The notes under the pieces: generated by a model
Told to the model about the DNA's origin: nothing
What the model saw: only the letters and a program-made list of their open reading frames with translations
The model's database searches: none
Shown: positions 20,349-30,418 of the stretch, in pieces
How the letters are laid out: every line of letters starts with the position of its first letter
Position numbering within the stretch: the stretch's first letter is position 1
Translations under genes and position numbers: made by a program
Origin: Cardiocondyla obscurior
Lineage: Eukaryota; Arthropoda; Insecta; Hymenoptera; Formicidae
Length of the DNA stretch: 64,000 bases
Direction: 5' to 3'
Assembly: GCF_019399895.1 (NCBI RefSeq)
Contig: NC_091867.1
Coordinates: 1-64,000 of the forward strand

Positions 20349-22173
20349 TTACAATTGTATCACCGTCGGTCGTGGTGTTTTTACACTCGGCGTTTCTTTC
20401 TTTTTTCTTCTTTTTATTTCGTTGGGTAGGATTATTTGTTCGGTTACTTTATTCTTTTTCTTTTTGTACAATTTTACTATTACTATTGCTAGTACTATGG
20501 TCGCTATTATAGCTATTATTGTGGCGCTTGTGCCCGTTGTATACATGATTATTCTATTTGTTAATATTACATTTCCGTCTAGTTGTTTGTCCATTTTACT
20601 TAATTCTACCCCTAATTTATTTAATTCGTTCGGGTTTTTTATTACCTTGTCGCGGCTTATTTCTTCTATTTTCTTTATTATTGGGTCGGTTTTTTCGCCC
20701 TGCTCTGTTTCTATGTTTGTTAAATTATACGTCGGTACGTGTCGTTCTATTTTACTTTCTCCTATCGTGTTTTTTGTTTTTATTGTCATTTCTGTTGTTG
20801 TGAGTTTACAGGCTGTTCTTAATTTTACTATTCCTGTTCTATTTATTTCTAATTTTTTACTCGGTCTATGTCTACATTGAATTTCTATAGTTTGCTCCTT
20901 TGTCGTGGAGTATATCCACTCTTGTGGTTCGCTTACTGCTATCCATACTGTTGCTCTTGATGCAACTTCTCGCGTTACGCACGTGTCCGGCTTTTTTGCT
21001 GGCTCGGTAATCGCTCTTACCTCGCACGGTGCGCTTGCCCTGGTATGGTATACCGGGATGCTTTGTTCGCATATATATGTATTATCGTTATTTACACATT
21101 GCCTGATATCTTCTCTTTTTAATGTTAGGTAATTATTATTTTCTCTATCTACTGCTATGTATTCATTTTCTATTTCTATTATTTTAAATATGTTTTCGTT
21201 CGATTTGTCCAATACAGGAAACGGTGTTACTCTTTTTAATTCGTATCTTGCGTCGTCTACTATCGGGAATCTTATTATCGTGACTATCATCTGCTCGTCA
21301 CTATATGCGCTTATTTCCGCGTATTGTTCTATCGCGTTCCAATTTTTTGTATTTATTCTGAAGGGGAAATACGTCCCTTCTTCGAGGTGCGCGGTTGCTT
21401 CTTTCAATTCTTCTATTATTTTACTAACCGGTAACATTCGCGTGTTTTTTATCCCCAATTTCGTTTGTGCTATGAATTCCATCGTTTCTTGCACGTTTGT
21501 TAGTAAATCTGTTATTAGCATTCTTAGTATGTAGAAATGTTCCGTCATTTCTACTTGTCCCGTTACCCCGTCTACTTTTTTGCTTAATAGCTTCGTCGCG
21601 TTTGTTATAACTTTTTCATGGTATTTTATTGTTTCCTCTAATTCCTGTATGTGACCAATCGAACTGTTTATTACTTTTAATTGATTCTTTGCTACATGTT
21701 GTAATGTTTGTTGTCTTCTCGTTAGTATTTCTAGCTGTTCGCTTATTACTTTTTCGTCGTCCGCGTCCATTGTTCCGAATAGTTTTTTACTTATCGTACC
21801 TATTACGTCTACTAATCCTCGTTTTGTTTTTTGTGCTTCGTATGTCGTTAATAATTCTATTGCTGTTATTAATTTTTCGTTTTGGGATCGTACTGTTTCT
21901 GCTAAGTATTTACATTTATCCTTAAGTAATTCTCCGCTATATGTTTCGCACGCTTTTTCTCCGTCTTTTACCCGTTCTTGTAGTTTTTCGTATTGCGCTT
22001 TTAATTCCTGCGTTTTTGTTATTATTACTAATTTCCACGACGCGTCTGATAGCTGCAATTGTCCCACGTTCTCGTAGTATAGTCCGGGTTCATGTACGAA
22101 CTGCGTTACCGTGTACGGTGAGCTTATCTCCGGCGGTTTGTCGCTTGCGCCCAGCGTCACGGTGATTATTGTT
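20349..22173 (-). CDS. env: Retroviral envelope, main exon
   Basis: A long open frame beginning at a splice acceptor (TCTTTCAG, 22,175-22,174) and ending at 20,349. It resembles the baculovirus F-like envelopes of insect errantiviruses. About 115 residues into the frame as counted from 22,160 there is a basic furin-like site (KTKR) directly followed by a glycine-led fusion-peptide-like segment. A coiled-coil-rich region follows, and near the C-terminus there is one hydrophobic membrane anchor and a basic tail. On its own the exon has no ATG; a 20-nt upstream exon at 27,811-27,830 supplies it and completes a hydrophobic leader in frame, giving 615 codons including stop. No internal break is seen. 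Function in this host is unknown. Confidence 0.85.
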
Positions 22174-22808
22174 CTGAAAGATGATTTTCTTTCAGATTGA
22201 CTTTTTCCGCGGTTTTAATTTTTTATTTCTTTTCGTGTGTGTTATCTGTTATGTGTGTGTGTGTTCTTCGTGGGAGCGACAGTGTATTATGATACGAGGT
22301 AAGTCTTTATAATTTTTCTCTGCTGTGTTCGCGCGGTTTCGCGTTGCACTTCTCGAAATTTTTATATGCATTTTTATATCGCGTCGGATTTGTCTCTTGG
22401 TCTCGTTGTCCGTTCCGTCAGTCCGTCAGTTGCCTTCTTGACATATTCTTATTGCGTGTCTTTCTTTTGTGAATCTTTTGAGAATTTATAATGTCGTACG
22501 TTTCTTGATTTTTCTTTATTTCTTCGAGCGTTATTGTGTTTTTTCACTTATTTTTTGTGTTATTTTTTATAGTTCGTCCGTTGATATCGTTTTCGATTCT
22601 GCGGAATCTTCCCGTCGGTGGGTGGCTTGTACCACCTGTCGGCGGGAATTCATGGCACTTCGGTGCCGTGATTGTTTGTTGCGGGAGGTGTCTCCCGTGC
22701 GGCCGCGGGCCTATCGTCCCATGGTGGTGCGTAATTTTCTGATCGTCGTTGAGGAACGTCCTGACGGCGAGCATCGCGCTGTGTATCCAATGCACACTGG
22801 TAAGTACG

Positions 22809-22839
<31 letters not shown>

Positions 22840-22844
22840 TTTTG
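22174..22844 (-). other. Spacer between retroviral pol and env
   Basis: About 670 bp with a long poly-T/A run near 22,825 and low-complexity GT tracts. It would be part of the env intron. The short ORFs here have no recognisable motif. Confidence 0.5.
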
Positions 22845-25800
22845 TTAGTGCTCTACAAAAGCTTTTAGCCTGTTTGCATGCACTCTTATGCTTCTTCTGC
22901 CTCCTTTTATTTTGTAATTTACTTCTCCGCACTTTTCTATTACTGTGTACGGCCCTATCCATTGTGCTTCTAATTTCTTTGATCTTCCTCTTCTCACTGT
23001 TTCATCGTGCAATAAAACTTGGTCTCCTATTTTAAATTTTCTTTCCCTTGTTTTCTTATCAAAGTTTGTTTTCGATTTTTCTTTTTCTCCTTTTAAATGT
23101 TCCTTCGCGATTGTATTTGATGCGCGTAATCGTTCCCTTAGTTCTTGCGCGTAGTCGTCGTATGTGTACGTTTTCCTTGGTGCCGTTGCCAGTGCCGTCG
23201 GCAGTGTGGCTTGGTGCCCGTACACTAATTCAAACGGTGTGTACCCTGTTGCTGTGTGCGGTGTCGTATTATATGCAAACATCGCATACGGTACCCACTC
23301 GTCCCAATCAGTTTGGTCCCCGTTTATATAATGTCTTAGGTATTCCGCTAGAGTTCGATGTGATCTTTCTAGCGCCCCATTGCTTTCCGGATGATACGCC
23401 GTTGTCTGTATTTTTTCGATTTTCAATAGTTTACATATGTTTTTGAACATTTCGCTTACAAAGTTTGTTCCTTGATCTGTTAGTATTTTTTCTGGGATTC
23501 CATTTTCAAAAATTATTTTTGTTGCGAATGCTTTCGCCACGGTTGCTGCTTCTTGATTTGGTACTGGTATTGCCTTGCTAAATTTCGTTAAGGCATCTTG
23601 AAATGTTAGGATGTATTTATTTCCTGCGTTTGTTACTGTTAATGGTCCTACGATGTCGAGTGCGCATTTTTCGAATGGCTTTTCCGGCGTGTCGGTTATT
23701 ACCATCGGCATTTTCGTTTTTCTGCTTAGTTTGTTCTTTTGGCATTTTTCGCATTTGCTGATGTATTCTTCCACTTCTTTGTTCATGCCTGGCCAATTAT
23801 GGTTGAGTTTTATTCTATTTATTGTGCGTTTCACACCCTGGTGTCCTCCCAATGGACAGTCATGATATTCTTTTAATATTTCTATTTTTTCTTCTTCAGA
23901 ATATTTTTTTGTTTCGTTTTCTATTTTATTTATTTCGGTTTCTTCGATCGGGTTTCTACTTAGTGCATCCGCGTTTGTATTTTTCTTTCCGTCTTTGTGC
24001 ACTATCTGATATGTGTATTCTTCTAATTTTAATCTCCAGCGTATCAGTCTTGAGCCTGGATCATTTACGTTGAATAACCATGTTAATGGTTTGTGATCCG
24101 TTATTATCATGAATTTTGTTCCGTATACGTATGGTCGGAAATGTTTTACCGCCCATACTATTGCTAGCAGTTCTTTTTCCGTTGTGCTATAATTTCGTTC
24201 TGCTTTATTTAGAATTCTGCTGGCATAAGCGATCGGCTTGTCTTCTCCGACCGTTCCCTGTGATAGTATTGCTCCAATTGCATAATCTGAGGCATCCGTT
24301 GTTACCAGGAACTGTCTCGTGAAGTCCGGGTAACTTAACACCGGAGCTGTTGTTAGTTTATCTTTTAATATTTCGAATGCGTTCTGCTGTTCTATTCCCC
24401 ATTCGAATTTTTCTCCCTTTTTTGTCAGTTTTGTTAGTGGTTTCGCGATTTTCGAAAAATTTTCTATGAATTTCCGGTAGTATCCTGCCAGACCTATAAA
24501 CGCTTGTATATCTTTCACTTTTTTCGGCGTCGGGTAGTTTTTTACTGCGTTTATTTTTGCTGGGTCTGGTTGTATTCCGTTTTCTGTAATTATGTGTCCT
24601 AGGAATAATACTTCCTTCCTTAGGAATTCGCACTTGTCTGGTTGGAGTTTCAGATTATTTTCTCTTAGTCTGCTAAATACGCTCGTCAGCCTTTTGTTAT
24701 GTTCTTCAAGTGTTGGTCCGTATATCACTACGTCGTCCAGATATACTAGACACTTGATACCTTGTAATCCTGCTAGTACTGAGTTCATTAGTCTTTGGAA
24801 CGTTGCGGGGGCGTTTTTTAGCCCGAAAGGCATTCTATTAAATTCGTAATGCCCATGTGGTGTTGAGAATGCTGTTTTGCATTTATGTTCTTCTTTCATT
24901 TGTATTTGGTGATACCCAGATGCAAGGTCTAATGTGGTAAAATATTTCGCGTTTCCTAGCTGATCTAGTATTTCGGTGATATTTGGTATTGGAAATGAAT
25001 CACCTATTGTAATTTCGTTGATTTTTCGGAAATCTACCACTATTCTCAATTTCGCTTTTCCTGACGCGTCTACTTTCTTTGGTACTACCAGTATAGGCGC
25101 GTTCCATTGGCTGCTACTCTGGCGAATTATGTCTTCTTTCAACATTTTGTCTATTTGTCTATTTACTTCTTCTTTGTGTTTTTCTGGTAGTCTATACGGG
25201 CGACTATTTATTGGCGGATTTTCGTTTGGTGTATTTACCTCGTGTTTGACAGCTGCTGTGTATGTTAGTGCGTCCCCTTCTAAATAAAATATGTCACAGT
25301 AATGTAGGCATATTTTTTCGAGTTCCCTCTTTTCTTCTTTGTTTAGATGATTCGTTCTTAGCTGCTTCATTAGTTTTTCGCTGCGCTCCTGTATCGTTTC
25401 GTTGTCGGTTCTTTTATTCAGCGTCAGCACTTTTGCGGAGTTGATGGTTCTCAGTTCTTCTATCTCCACTTGTGGTGTATGTATTTCCATCGGTTCCTCT
25501 GTCATGTTGAGCACACTTACTGGGCACTCGTTATCTTTTGGTGCTACCAGGCAGTTTCCTATAAATACTCCTGGTTTTGTTTCTTCCGCATTAATTACTC
25601 CTACTTGATTCTGACTTGTAATTGCTCGGAGTATTGTTTCGCTGCGCGGGGGTAGTATATATTTTTCGTACGGATGTAATTTAAATTTTACTCCGTCTAT
25701 TACTATCTGCTCCTTTCCGTGCAGGCAAGATGCTCGTTGTTTTGTCAGAAAATCTATCCCTAGTATTCCTTCGTACTCGATCGGGAAATCGTCTCTTACT

Positions 25801-26780
25801 ACGTACATTTTCTGTTTTACATTTTTCCTGCCTATTTTAATTGTTGCTCTTATTTTTCCTATCGTATTGATTTTATGTCCTGTGACACCCGTTAATGCCA
25901 TTTTTTCTTCTATTATCGGTGTGTCTTCCTTTAAATTTCCTACTTTTATTAGTGTGATTGTTGCTCCTGAATCCACCAATAAATTTAATCTTCCCTTTTT
26001 TGCTTGTTCGACGTCTAGTGTGATGAGTTTTAATCCGTTGCTCACTTCTTTCGTCGCTATATTCGCAACTTGATACTCTCTTGCCGCTCTTATCACTCTT
26101 GGTCTCTGTCTTTCTTCTTCGCTCTCGCTTCCGCTTTCCTTGCTTCGGCTGGTTTCTTTTCTATTCCTACTTGTGCGCGCTATGTTTATCGCGGGTGATT
26201 GTCTTGTGCGTATTGTTTGTCTGTTGTCTTTTCTTTGCCATCGCGTGTCTGGCCGTCCGTTCATTGACCAGCATTCGTCTCGAGTGTGTCCTGGCTTTCT
26301 GCAGTGTGTGCAGAATTTCTCTGTGTTATTAATTCTCGCACGTGTTTCGGCTCGCGGCAAGTTGAATCCGTTTATGTGTTTGCTGCTTCGGCATTCGCGT
26401 GCTATATGCCCTGCTTTCCCGCATTTGTTGCATGTAATGCTTGATGATCGCGGTTTTTCGTGCGTTTCGTTTGTTCGCGCTTTCTCATATGTGCCCTTGT
26501 ATTTCGTTATCCTTATTTTTTCTTCTTCCACTGCGCCTTCTATCGCGTCTTTTAACGTCTCGAAATGTTGCGAGCGGACCATTGTTTTAATGTCGTCTGT
26601 TAATCCCATGTGGAAATAATGTAACGCTTGTCGCTGTATTAATTTTAAAACCGTCCGTTTCTGTTCGCTGGTCATTTCTTCTTCATCCGTCATCGCTTCG
26701 TATAATTCCATCGCGGTTTTTTGTACGCGTAGTCCGTATGTAGTTGCACTTTCTCCGTATTTTTGTTTCAACGAGCTCAT
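22845..26780 (-). CDS. pol: Retroviral gag C-terminus and pol
   Basis: One frame of 1,311 codons. It starts within the gag capsid region and then has two zinc knuckles (CNKCGKAGHIAREC, CTHCRKPGHTRDEC). The protease shows LLVDSGATITL, with DSG rather than DTG. RT has LVVPKK, FTTLDLASGYHQIQM and YLDD. RNase H has TTDASDYAIGA. The integrase has the HHCC finger (GGHQGVKR..CEKCQKNK), the DDE core (LDIVGP, LTDQGTNF, SNGALERS) and a GPYTVIEK module near the end. Gag and pol share this frame, so no frameshift is needed here. The upstream part of gag lies in another frame (see gag). The order and motifs fit errantiviruses. Confidence 0.9.
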   Translation of the reverse strand: MSSLKQKYGESATTYGLRVQKTAMELYEAMTDEEEMTSEQKRTVLKLIQRQALHYFHMGLTDDIKTMVRSQHFETLKDAIEGAVEEEKIRITKYKGTYEKARTNETHEKPRSSSITCNKCGKAGHIARECRSSKHINGFNLPRAETRARINNTEKFCTHCRKPGHTRDECWSMNGRPDTRWQRKDNRQTIRTRQSPAINIARTSRNRKETSRSKESGSESEEERQRPRVIRAAREYQVANIATKEVSNGLKLITLDVEQAKKGRLNLLVDSGATITLIKVGNLKEDTPIIEEKMALTGVTGHKINTIGKIRATIKIGRKNVKQKMYVVRDDFPIEYEGILGIDFLTKQRASCLHGKEQIVIDGVKFKLHPYEKYILPPRSETILRAITSQNQVGVINAEETKPGVFIGNCLVAPKDNECPVSVLNMTEEPMEIHTPQVEIEELRTINSAKVLTLNKRTDNETIQERSEKLMKQLRTNHLNKEEKRELEKICLHYCDIFYLEGDALTYTAAVKHEVNTPNENPPINSRPYRLPEKHKEEVNRQIDKMLKEDIIRQSSSQWNAPILVVPKKVDASGKAKLRIVVDFRKINEITIGDSFPIPNITEILDQLGNAKYFTTLDLASGYHQIQMKEEHKCKTAFSTPHGHYEFNRMPFGLKNAPATFQRLMNSVLAGLQGIKCLVYLDDVVIYGPTLEEHNKRLTSVFSRLRENNLKLQPDKCEFLRKEVLFLGHIITENGIQPDPAKINAVKNYPTPKKVKDIQAFIGLAGYYRKFIENFSKIAKPLTKLTKKGEKFEWGIEQQNAFEILKDKLTTAPVLSYPDFTRQFLVTTDASDYAIGAILSQGTVGEDKPIAYASRILNKAERNYSTTEKELLAIVWAVKHFRPYVYGTKFMIITDHKPLTWLFNVNDPGSRLIRWRLKLEEYTYQIVHKDGKKNTNADALSRNPIEETEINKIENETKKYSEEEKIEILKEYHDCPLGGHQGVKRTINRIKLNHNWPGMNKEVEEYISKCEKCQKNKLSRKTKMPMVITDTPEKPFEKCALDIVGPLTVTNAGNKYILTFQDALTKFSKAIPVPNQEAATVAKAFATKIIFENGIPEKILTDQGTNFVSEMFKNICKLLKIEKIQTTAYHPESNGALERSHRTLAEYLRHYINGDQTDWDEWVPYAMFAYNTTPHTATGYTPFELVYGHQATLPTALATAPRKTYTYDDYAQELRERLRASNTIAKEHLKGEKEKSKTNFDKKTRERKFKIGDQVLLHDETVRRGRSKKLEAQWIGPYTVIEKCGEVNYKIKGGRRSIRVHANRLKAFVEH

Positions 26781-26811
26781 TTCTGTCTGTAAACGCGAAG
26801 TCCCCTTTTTC

Positions 26812-27777
26812 TCAAATATGTTTTTCGAATTCTTTTAGGAATTGGTCAAACGTCGTGATGTCTCTTGCGTCGAAATCTAGTAGCGCGGCGCCTTTCAATT
26901 TCGTGCAGAGTACTGCTTCTAACAGCGTTTCGGTATCTTCGCGTGCGACATGTCTCGCGGCGTACGCGCATGCCTTTAAAAATTCTTTCGTTTGAGCATG
27001 ATTTGTTCCGTCTACCGTCGGAATCATTGCTCGTGCGTCCTTAAGTTTAAATGTAGATATCGGATCTGTCGGTCTATTTTGTACTTCTCCGTGCGGGCGT
27101 TCGTTTCCTTCGATGAGTTCTTGATTTCCCCGCGTCTCTCGGTTTTCGTTTGGTCGACGTTCGAGGCGAACAATTCGGGAATTCATTTCCCGCAAGTTTT
27201 CGAGTACTTGTTCTAATAATCGCTCTTGTCGTTGTGTCGGGTGTGGCGTCGCGGTATGTAACTCTCGCAACGCGTTTACCTCTCTGTCGATGAGTATCTC
27301 CGGTACTCCCCCAACCGCTCCGTCCAGCAATGAGTAATTATGTGTCATTTTTTCGCGGGTAGTGTTTAAATTGTTTGCGAAAATTTCCGCGGGATCAAAC
27401 ACGCTACTATCGTATGACGTTAACGAGAATTCTCCCCTGTCCGAAATACCGCTAATGTCGCTCGGGGTGTCTGCGAGTATTTGATTATGTGTACGGCGCG
27501 CAATATTTCCGTCTCCGCGGTTTAATAGCGCGTCGTCTATTTCGCCAAAATCAAATTCGCGCGGCGTGATAACATTCACGGATTCCTCGCTTTCTGTCGC
27601 GGGATCGTCTTCGTATTCTAACACGCGGCGTACCCTGTTTCTGATGTCGTTTAATGCGTTTATGGCGACTCGTAATGGTCGCACAGGTGTCGGCTGCAAC
27701 GCTCGTCTAGCCGCTTGGCTGTGTAGCCACGAATTGTTTGCAACGCGGCGTTGTAATTCTAATTCGCTATCCGACAT
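26812..27777 (-). pseudogene. gag: Retroviral gag N-terminal part, frame change at its end
   Basis: Starts ATG at 27,777 and codes about 321 residues: an N-terminal matrix-like part, then a coiled coil (ERLLEQVLENLREMNSRIV) and a capsid start (LKDARAMIPTVDG). It stops at 26,812, while the same capsid clearly carries on in the +1 frame that becomes the pol ORF. An A-run at about 26,817-26,821 is where one extra base would explain the break. No aligned slippery heptamer is present, so a recent mutation or an assembly error is more likely than programmed shifting. Confidence 0.75.
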
Positions 27778-27810
27778 GGGTCGGTCGGTTACAAAATTTT
27801 TCGGACTTAC

Positions 27811-27830
27811 ATTAACGCTGTGATTCGCAT
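27811..27830 (-). CDS. env: Retroviral env leader exon
   Basis: Minus strand ATG at 27,830-27,828 opens 20 coding nt that end at a GTAAGT donor (27,810-27,805). Joined to the acceptor exon at 22,173 the frame is kept and reads as a hydrophobic signal peptide. In unspliced RNA the same ATG meets TAA inside the donor after seven codons, leaving the gag ATG 28 nt further on. Confidence 0.7.
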
Positions 27831-27864
27831 GCTTGATCTGCTTTGCTGCTGGCTGCTATACTGC

Positions 27865-28062
27865 TCTCCTTGTCGTACTGCTAGGCTGCGATGTTGCTTT
27901 CCTCGTTGTACTGCTTGGCCGCTATGTTGCTTCCTCGTCGCACTGCTTGGCCGCTATGTAGTTTTCCTCGTTGCACTGCTTGGCCGCTATGTTGCTTTCC
28001 TCGTCGCACTGCTTGGCCGCTATGCTGCTTTCTTCGTCGCACTGCTTGGCCGCTTCTTCCTT
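27865..28062. repeat. 33-bp tandem repeat in the retroviral leader, about 6 copies
   Basis: Core TCGTCGCACTGCTTGGCCGC repeats with small differences between the primer site and gag. It lies in the 5' untranslated leader, so it could affect packaging or translation, or be neutral. Confidence 0.8.
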
Positions 28063-28236
28063 CCTTTCTTTTATCACGGTTTCAGGTACTGAGTCTACTG
28101 CTGACTCAATACTTTTTTCACTGTTGTGTCCGTCTCGTCTCGTCAATAATTTTTTGTACTAATCTTTGATTTTATCTTTGTTCCAGAAATCGTCCTCGCC
28201 GTCGCAGAGTAGGCGACTGCGCCTCCCGGAGGGCGG

Positions 28237-28254
28237 ATCCCACCGTTGCCACCA
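28237..28254 (-). promoter_or_regulatory. Retroviral primer binding site
   Basis: Starts 4 nt after the 5' LTR with TGGTGGCAACGGTGGGAT. Its complement ends in CCA and looks like a tRNA 3' end of the leucine type (TCCCACCG..CCA). The tRNA identity is a guess. Confidence 0.5.
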
Positions 28255-28258
28255 CTTT

Positions 28259-28782
28259 TGTTGCACCGGGGCCGGTGCACGGGGTCCGTCCTTCGGGATC
28301 CGTGAGGGAGAGCGAAATGATTTGTTTTAAATAAAAAGGATTAGAGTTTTATTCAATTACACTGTTGTACTTGTCTATCTCCCTATGGTTCCCTTTCGTT
28401 GGTTCGGCGCACGTACTCGCGTTGTCACGCGTCCTCGGCTCCGCGAGGTCTCCTCTTACTTGGCACGCGACCGAACTTTCGTTATCACCGCTCTCAGTTT
28501 ACGGTACGGACTATAATGCGACTGCCCGTCCGTGACGGGCCGCGGTTATTTAATAGTGACGCAGGGCCTTGGCCTCCTCGGGTTGCAATGCCGAACTTCG
28601 GTAGTTCGGCGAATGCAACCTCAGCGATTTCGGCAATAAGTTCTCGCACGTGTTTCTTTTATTATTTAATTTCTTAAGGAGGTTGCTGATCTTGCATCCT
28701 CCGAGGTTATTTAATTACGAGAGACTTATTCCGAAATGCCCTGCGTCATGTATCGTGTTGTAACGGGGTTTGGGTTACAACA
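28259..28782 (-). repeat. Retrovirus 5' LTR (524 bp)
   Basis: Direct repeat of 19,744-20,267; same orientation and length. Confidence 0.92.
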
Positions 28783-28855
28783 GGCACGATCGGCGTAACC
28801 CATTCACTGGATTTAACCGGCACGATCGTTCCAACACTCTTAATCATGTATCTCC
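28783..28855 (-). pseudogene. K02A2.6-like RT, upstream piece cut off by the retrovirus
   Basis: Minus strand codes GTIVPVKSSEWVTPIVP, the segment that comes directly before VLKPVGDVRIC at 19,740 in this RT family. The two join in frame when the retrovirus and one GGCA are removed. Similarity fades past about 28,855. Confidence 0.65.
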
Positions 28856-29010
28856 AAAAATTGGCGGTACATGTTTCATTTTTTTCCCTACGTACTTTTC
28901 GAGGTACAAGAACACTATCAAACTAGAAAGGACAATAGTATCGCGAAATTTGGAGGTACTATTGTCAAGAAAATTTATGCGGTACAAAATACTGCACAAT
29001 TAGGAGATAC

Positions 29011-29190
29011 ATTCATACTAGCAATGAATCATTCCGCGAGACGAAATATTTTTCTCCCTTTTTGGCATAATTTTACCTCAGTATGCAATAATTATAAAAT
29101 TAAACTGATCAAGCAAATGTTGTATACTGAGGTAAAATTATGCCAAAGAGGAAGAAAAATATTTCGTCTCGCTTCACTGCTAGTGTGAAT
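29011..29190. repeat. Inverted repeat, arms about 75 bp, short loop
   Basis: The left arm (29,011-29,087) contains CGAGACGAAATATTTTTCTC and TTTTACCTCAGTAT. The right arm (29,119-29,190) carries their near-perfect reverse complements. The loop is about 30 bp. It could be a tiny foldback transposon or an RNA hairpin. Confidence 0.75.
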
Positions 29191-29331
29191 GTATATATTA
29201 TATATCATATAATAAATATAAAAATATATTAAAAAGAAATAAGACCTATTAAAGTGACTACGGCTTTCGTCAAGAATCATATTTTACATTTTATTTAATG
29301 TTTGAATGACAAAGTAATTTTAACAACTTCT

Positions 29332-30395
29332 TTAAGATAGATCCATACGTTTTAAGACATCTTTAACTTTTTGAGATAAAAAATTTTTACCAAAATTATC
29401 TAAGGGAAATACGATTTTTTGTAAAATTGCAAGAATTGGGGCAAATGCTGCAGGATAAGTTAAATTCTTAATATAATAAACTCCCAGACACAATAGACAA
29501 GCTTCGGTCATGGAGCAATCGTTGTCGAGTATTACTTCTTCATCTAGCGAACATACAAATTTTTTAATGTTCTTTGCTGGATTAAATATTACATTTGGAC
29601 CTAGTGTCTTTTGAGACAACTCTTTATCAGTCTGTGAAAAACAAAAATGTATTACTTGTAAAAAAATATTACTAAAGTAAATTAAATTTCCATATATATA
29701 GATTAAAATTTTTACTTACAGTACAGATGAAATTGTAAATACTACGAGAGTATTTTAAATCGTTTTCTAAATCTTTAATTGTTTTCTCCTGATTACCGTC
29801 CGTTTGAAAATATTTTTTAACGCTTGTGTCTATTTTATTTACAAGTGTCGAAATTGTTTGCTCAGTTCTAATTTCCAGTTCTATGCTGAGCTAAAAAATA
29901 TATAAAAATATTATTTAAATATAAAATCTTTGTACATATAACTAAAACGTCATCATTGTATAATACTTACACCTTCCTGCACGAGAAAATAAGGCGGAAG
30001 TTGTGTACACTCAGTGCGTTCCGGTGCAGTTTTTTTAAGAAGAATTCGTAGTCTCGAATATAGTGTTATATAATCCACAGTTTGGTGGAACGTATTTGAT
30101 AAAAGCTGCAATAAAAAAAATAGTTTTTCTTCTGTAATGTATTGTATTATAAATGATAGAAATTATAATTACCGTTAGTTCCTTTTGAGCATCTTCTACA
30201 GTTAAATCCATTTCCTCTTCATTAACAATCTCATTGTCAGTTATGTTAGATGTATTTTGTAATTTGGAATTAACCTTTTTATCTCTGTTAATTTTTTGTT
30301 TTAGTCTTAAACTAACACGACGAATAAATGTGCTCTGTAAAATAAAATATTTAGTTTGTGAAAATTGAGCCTACCTGCATTTTTTTCATTAACAT
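29332..30395 (-). CDS. Unrecognised five-exon gene, about 262 aa
   Basis: Exons on the minus strand: 30,395-30,375, 30,334-30,173, 30,105-29,971, 29,890-29,720 and 29,631-29,332 (TAA at 29,334-29,332). Each intron has a GT donor (GTAGGC, GTAATT, GTAAGT, GTAAGT) and a pyrimidine-rich AG acceptor. All exons are exact multiples of three, so every junction is phase 0 and the frame stays open throughout. The middle is lysine- and glutamate-rich and probably helical; the C-terminal exon has SMTEACLLCLGVYYIKNLTY and ends VKDVLKRMDLS. I do not recognise the family. The putative start exon lies directly beside a foldback element at 30,419, so the true 5' end may have been cut off or moved. Confidence 0.65.
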
Positions 30396-30418
30396 TTTAC
30401 TGTTATATATATATATAT

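Larger units (their letters stand above)
19744..28782 (-). mobile_element. Endogenous errantivirus-like retrovirus, near-complete
   Basis: Identical-length LTRs of 524 bp (19,744-20,267 and 28,259-28,782) bracket gag, pol and env on the minus strand. The duplication GGCA flanks it (19,740-19,743 and 28,783-28,786). I find only two LTR differences by eye, so it inserted very recently. A primer site follows the 5' LTR and GGGGAGGGA precedes the 3' LTR. Env is reached by splicing. The one clear defect is a one-base frame change in gag near 26,815. It sits in the RT of an older K02A2.6-like element. The layout matches insect errantiviruses; this is a description of an old genomic copy only. Confidence 0.92.

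Noticed and set aside
22469..23035. 188-codon plus ORF across the pol-env spacer
   Set aside because: Rich in Phe/Leu from poly-T runs and antisense to retroviral pol.
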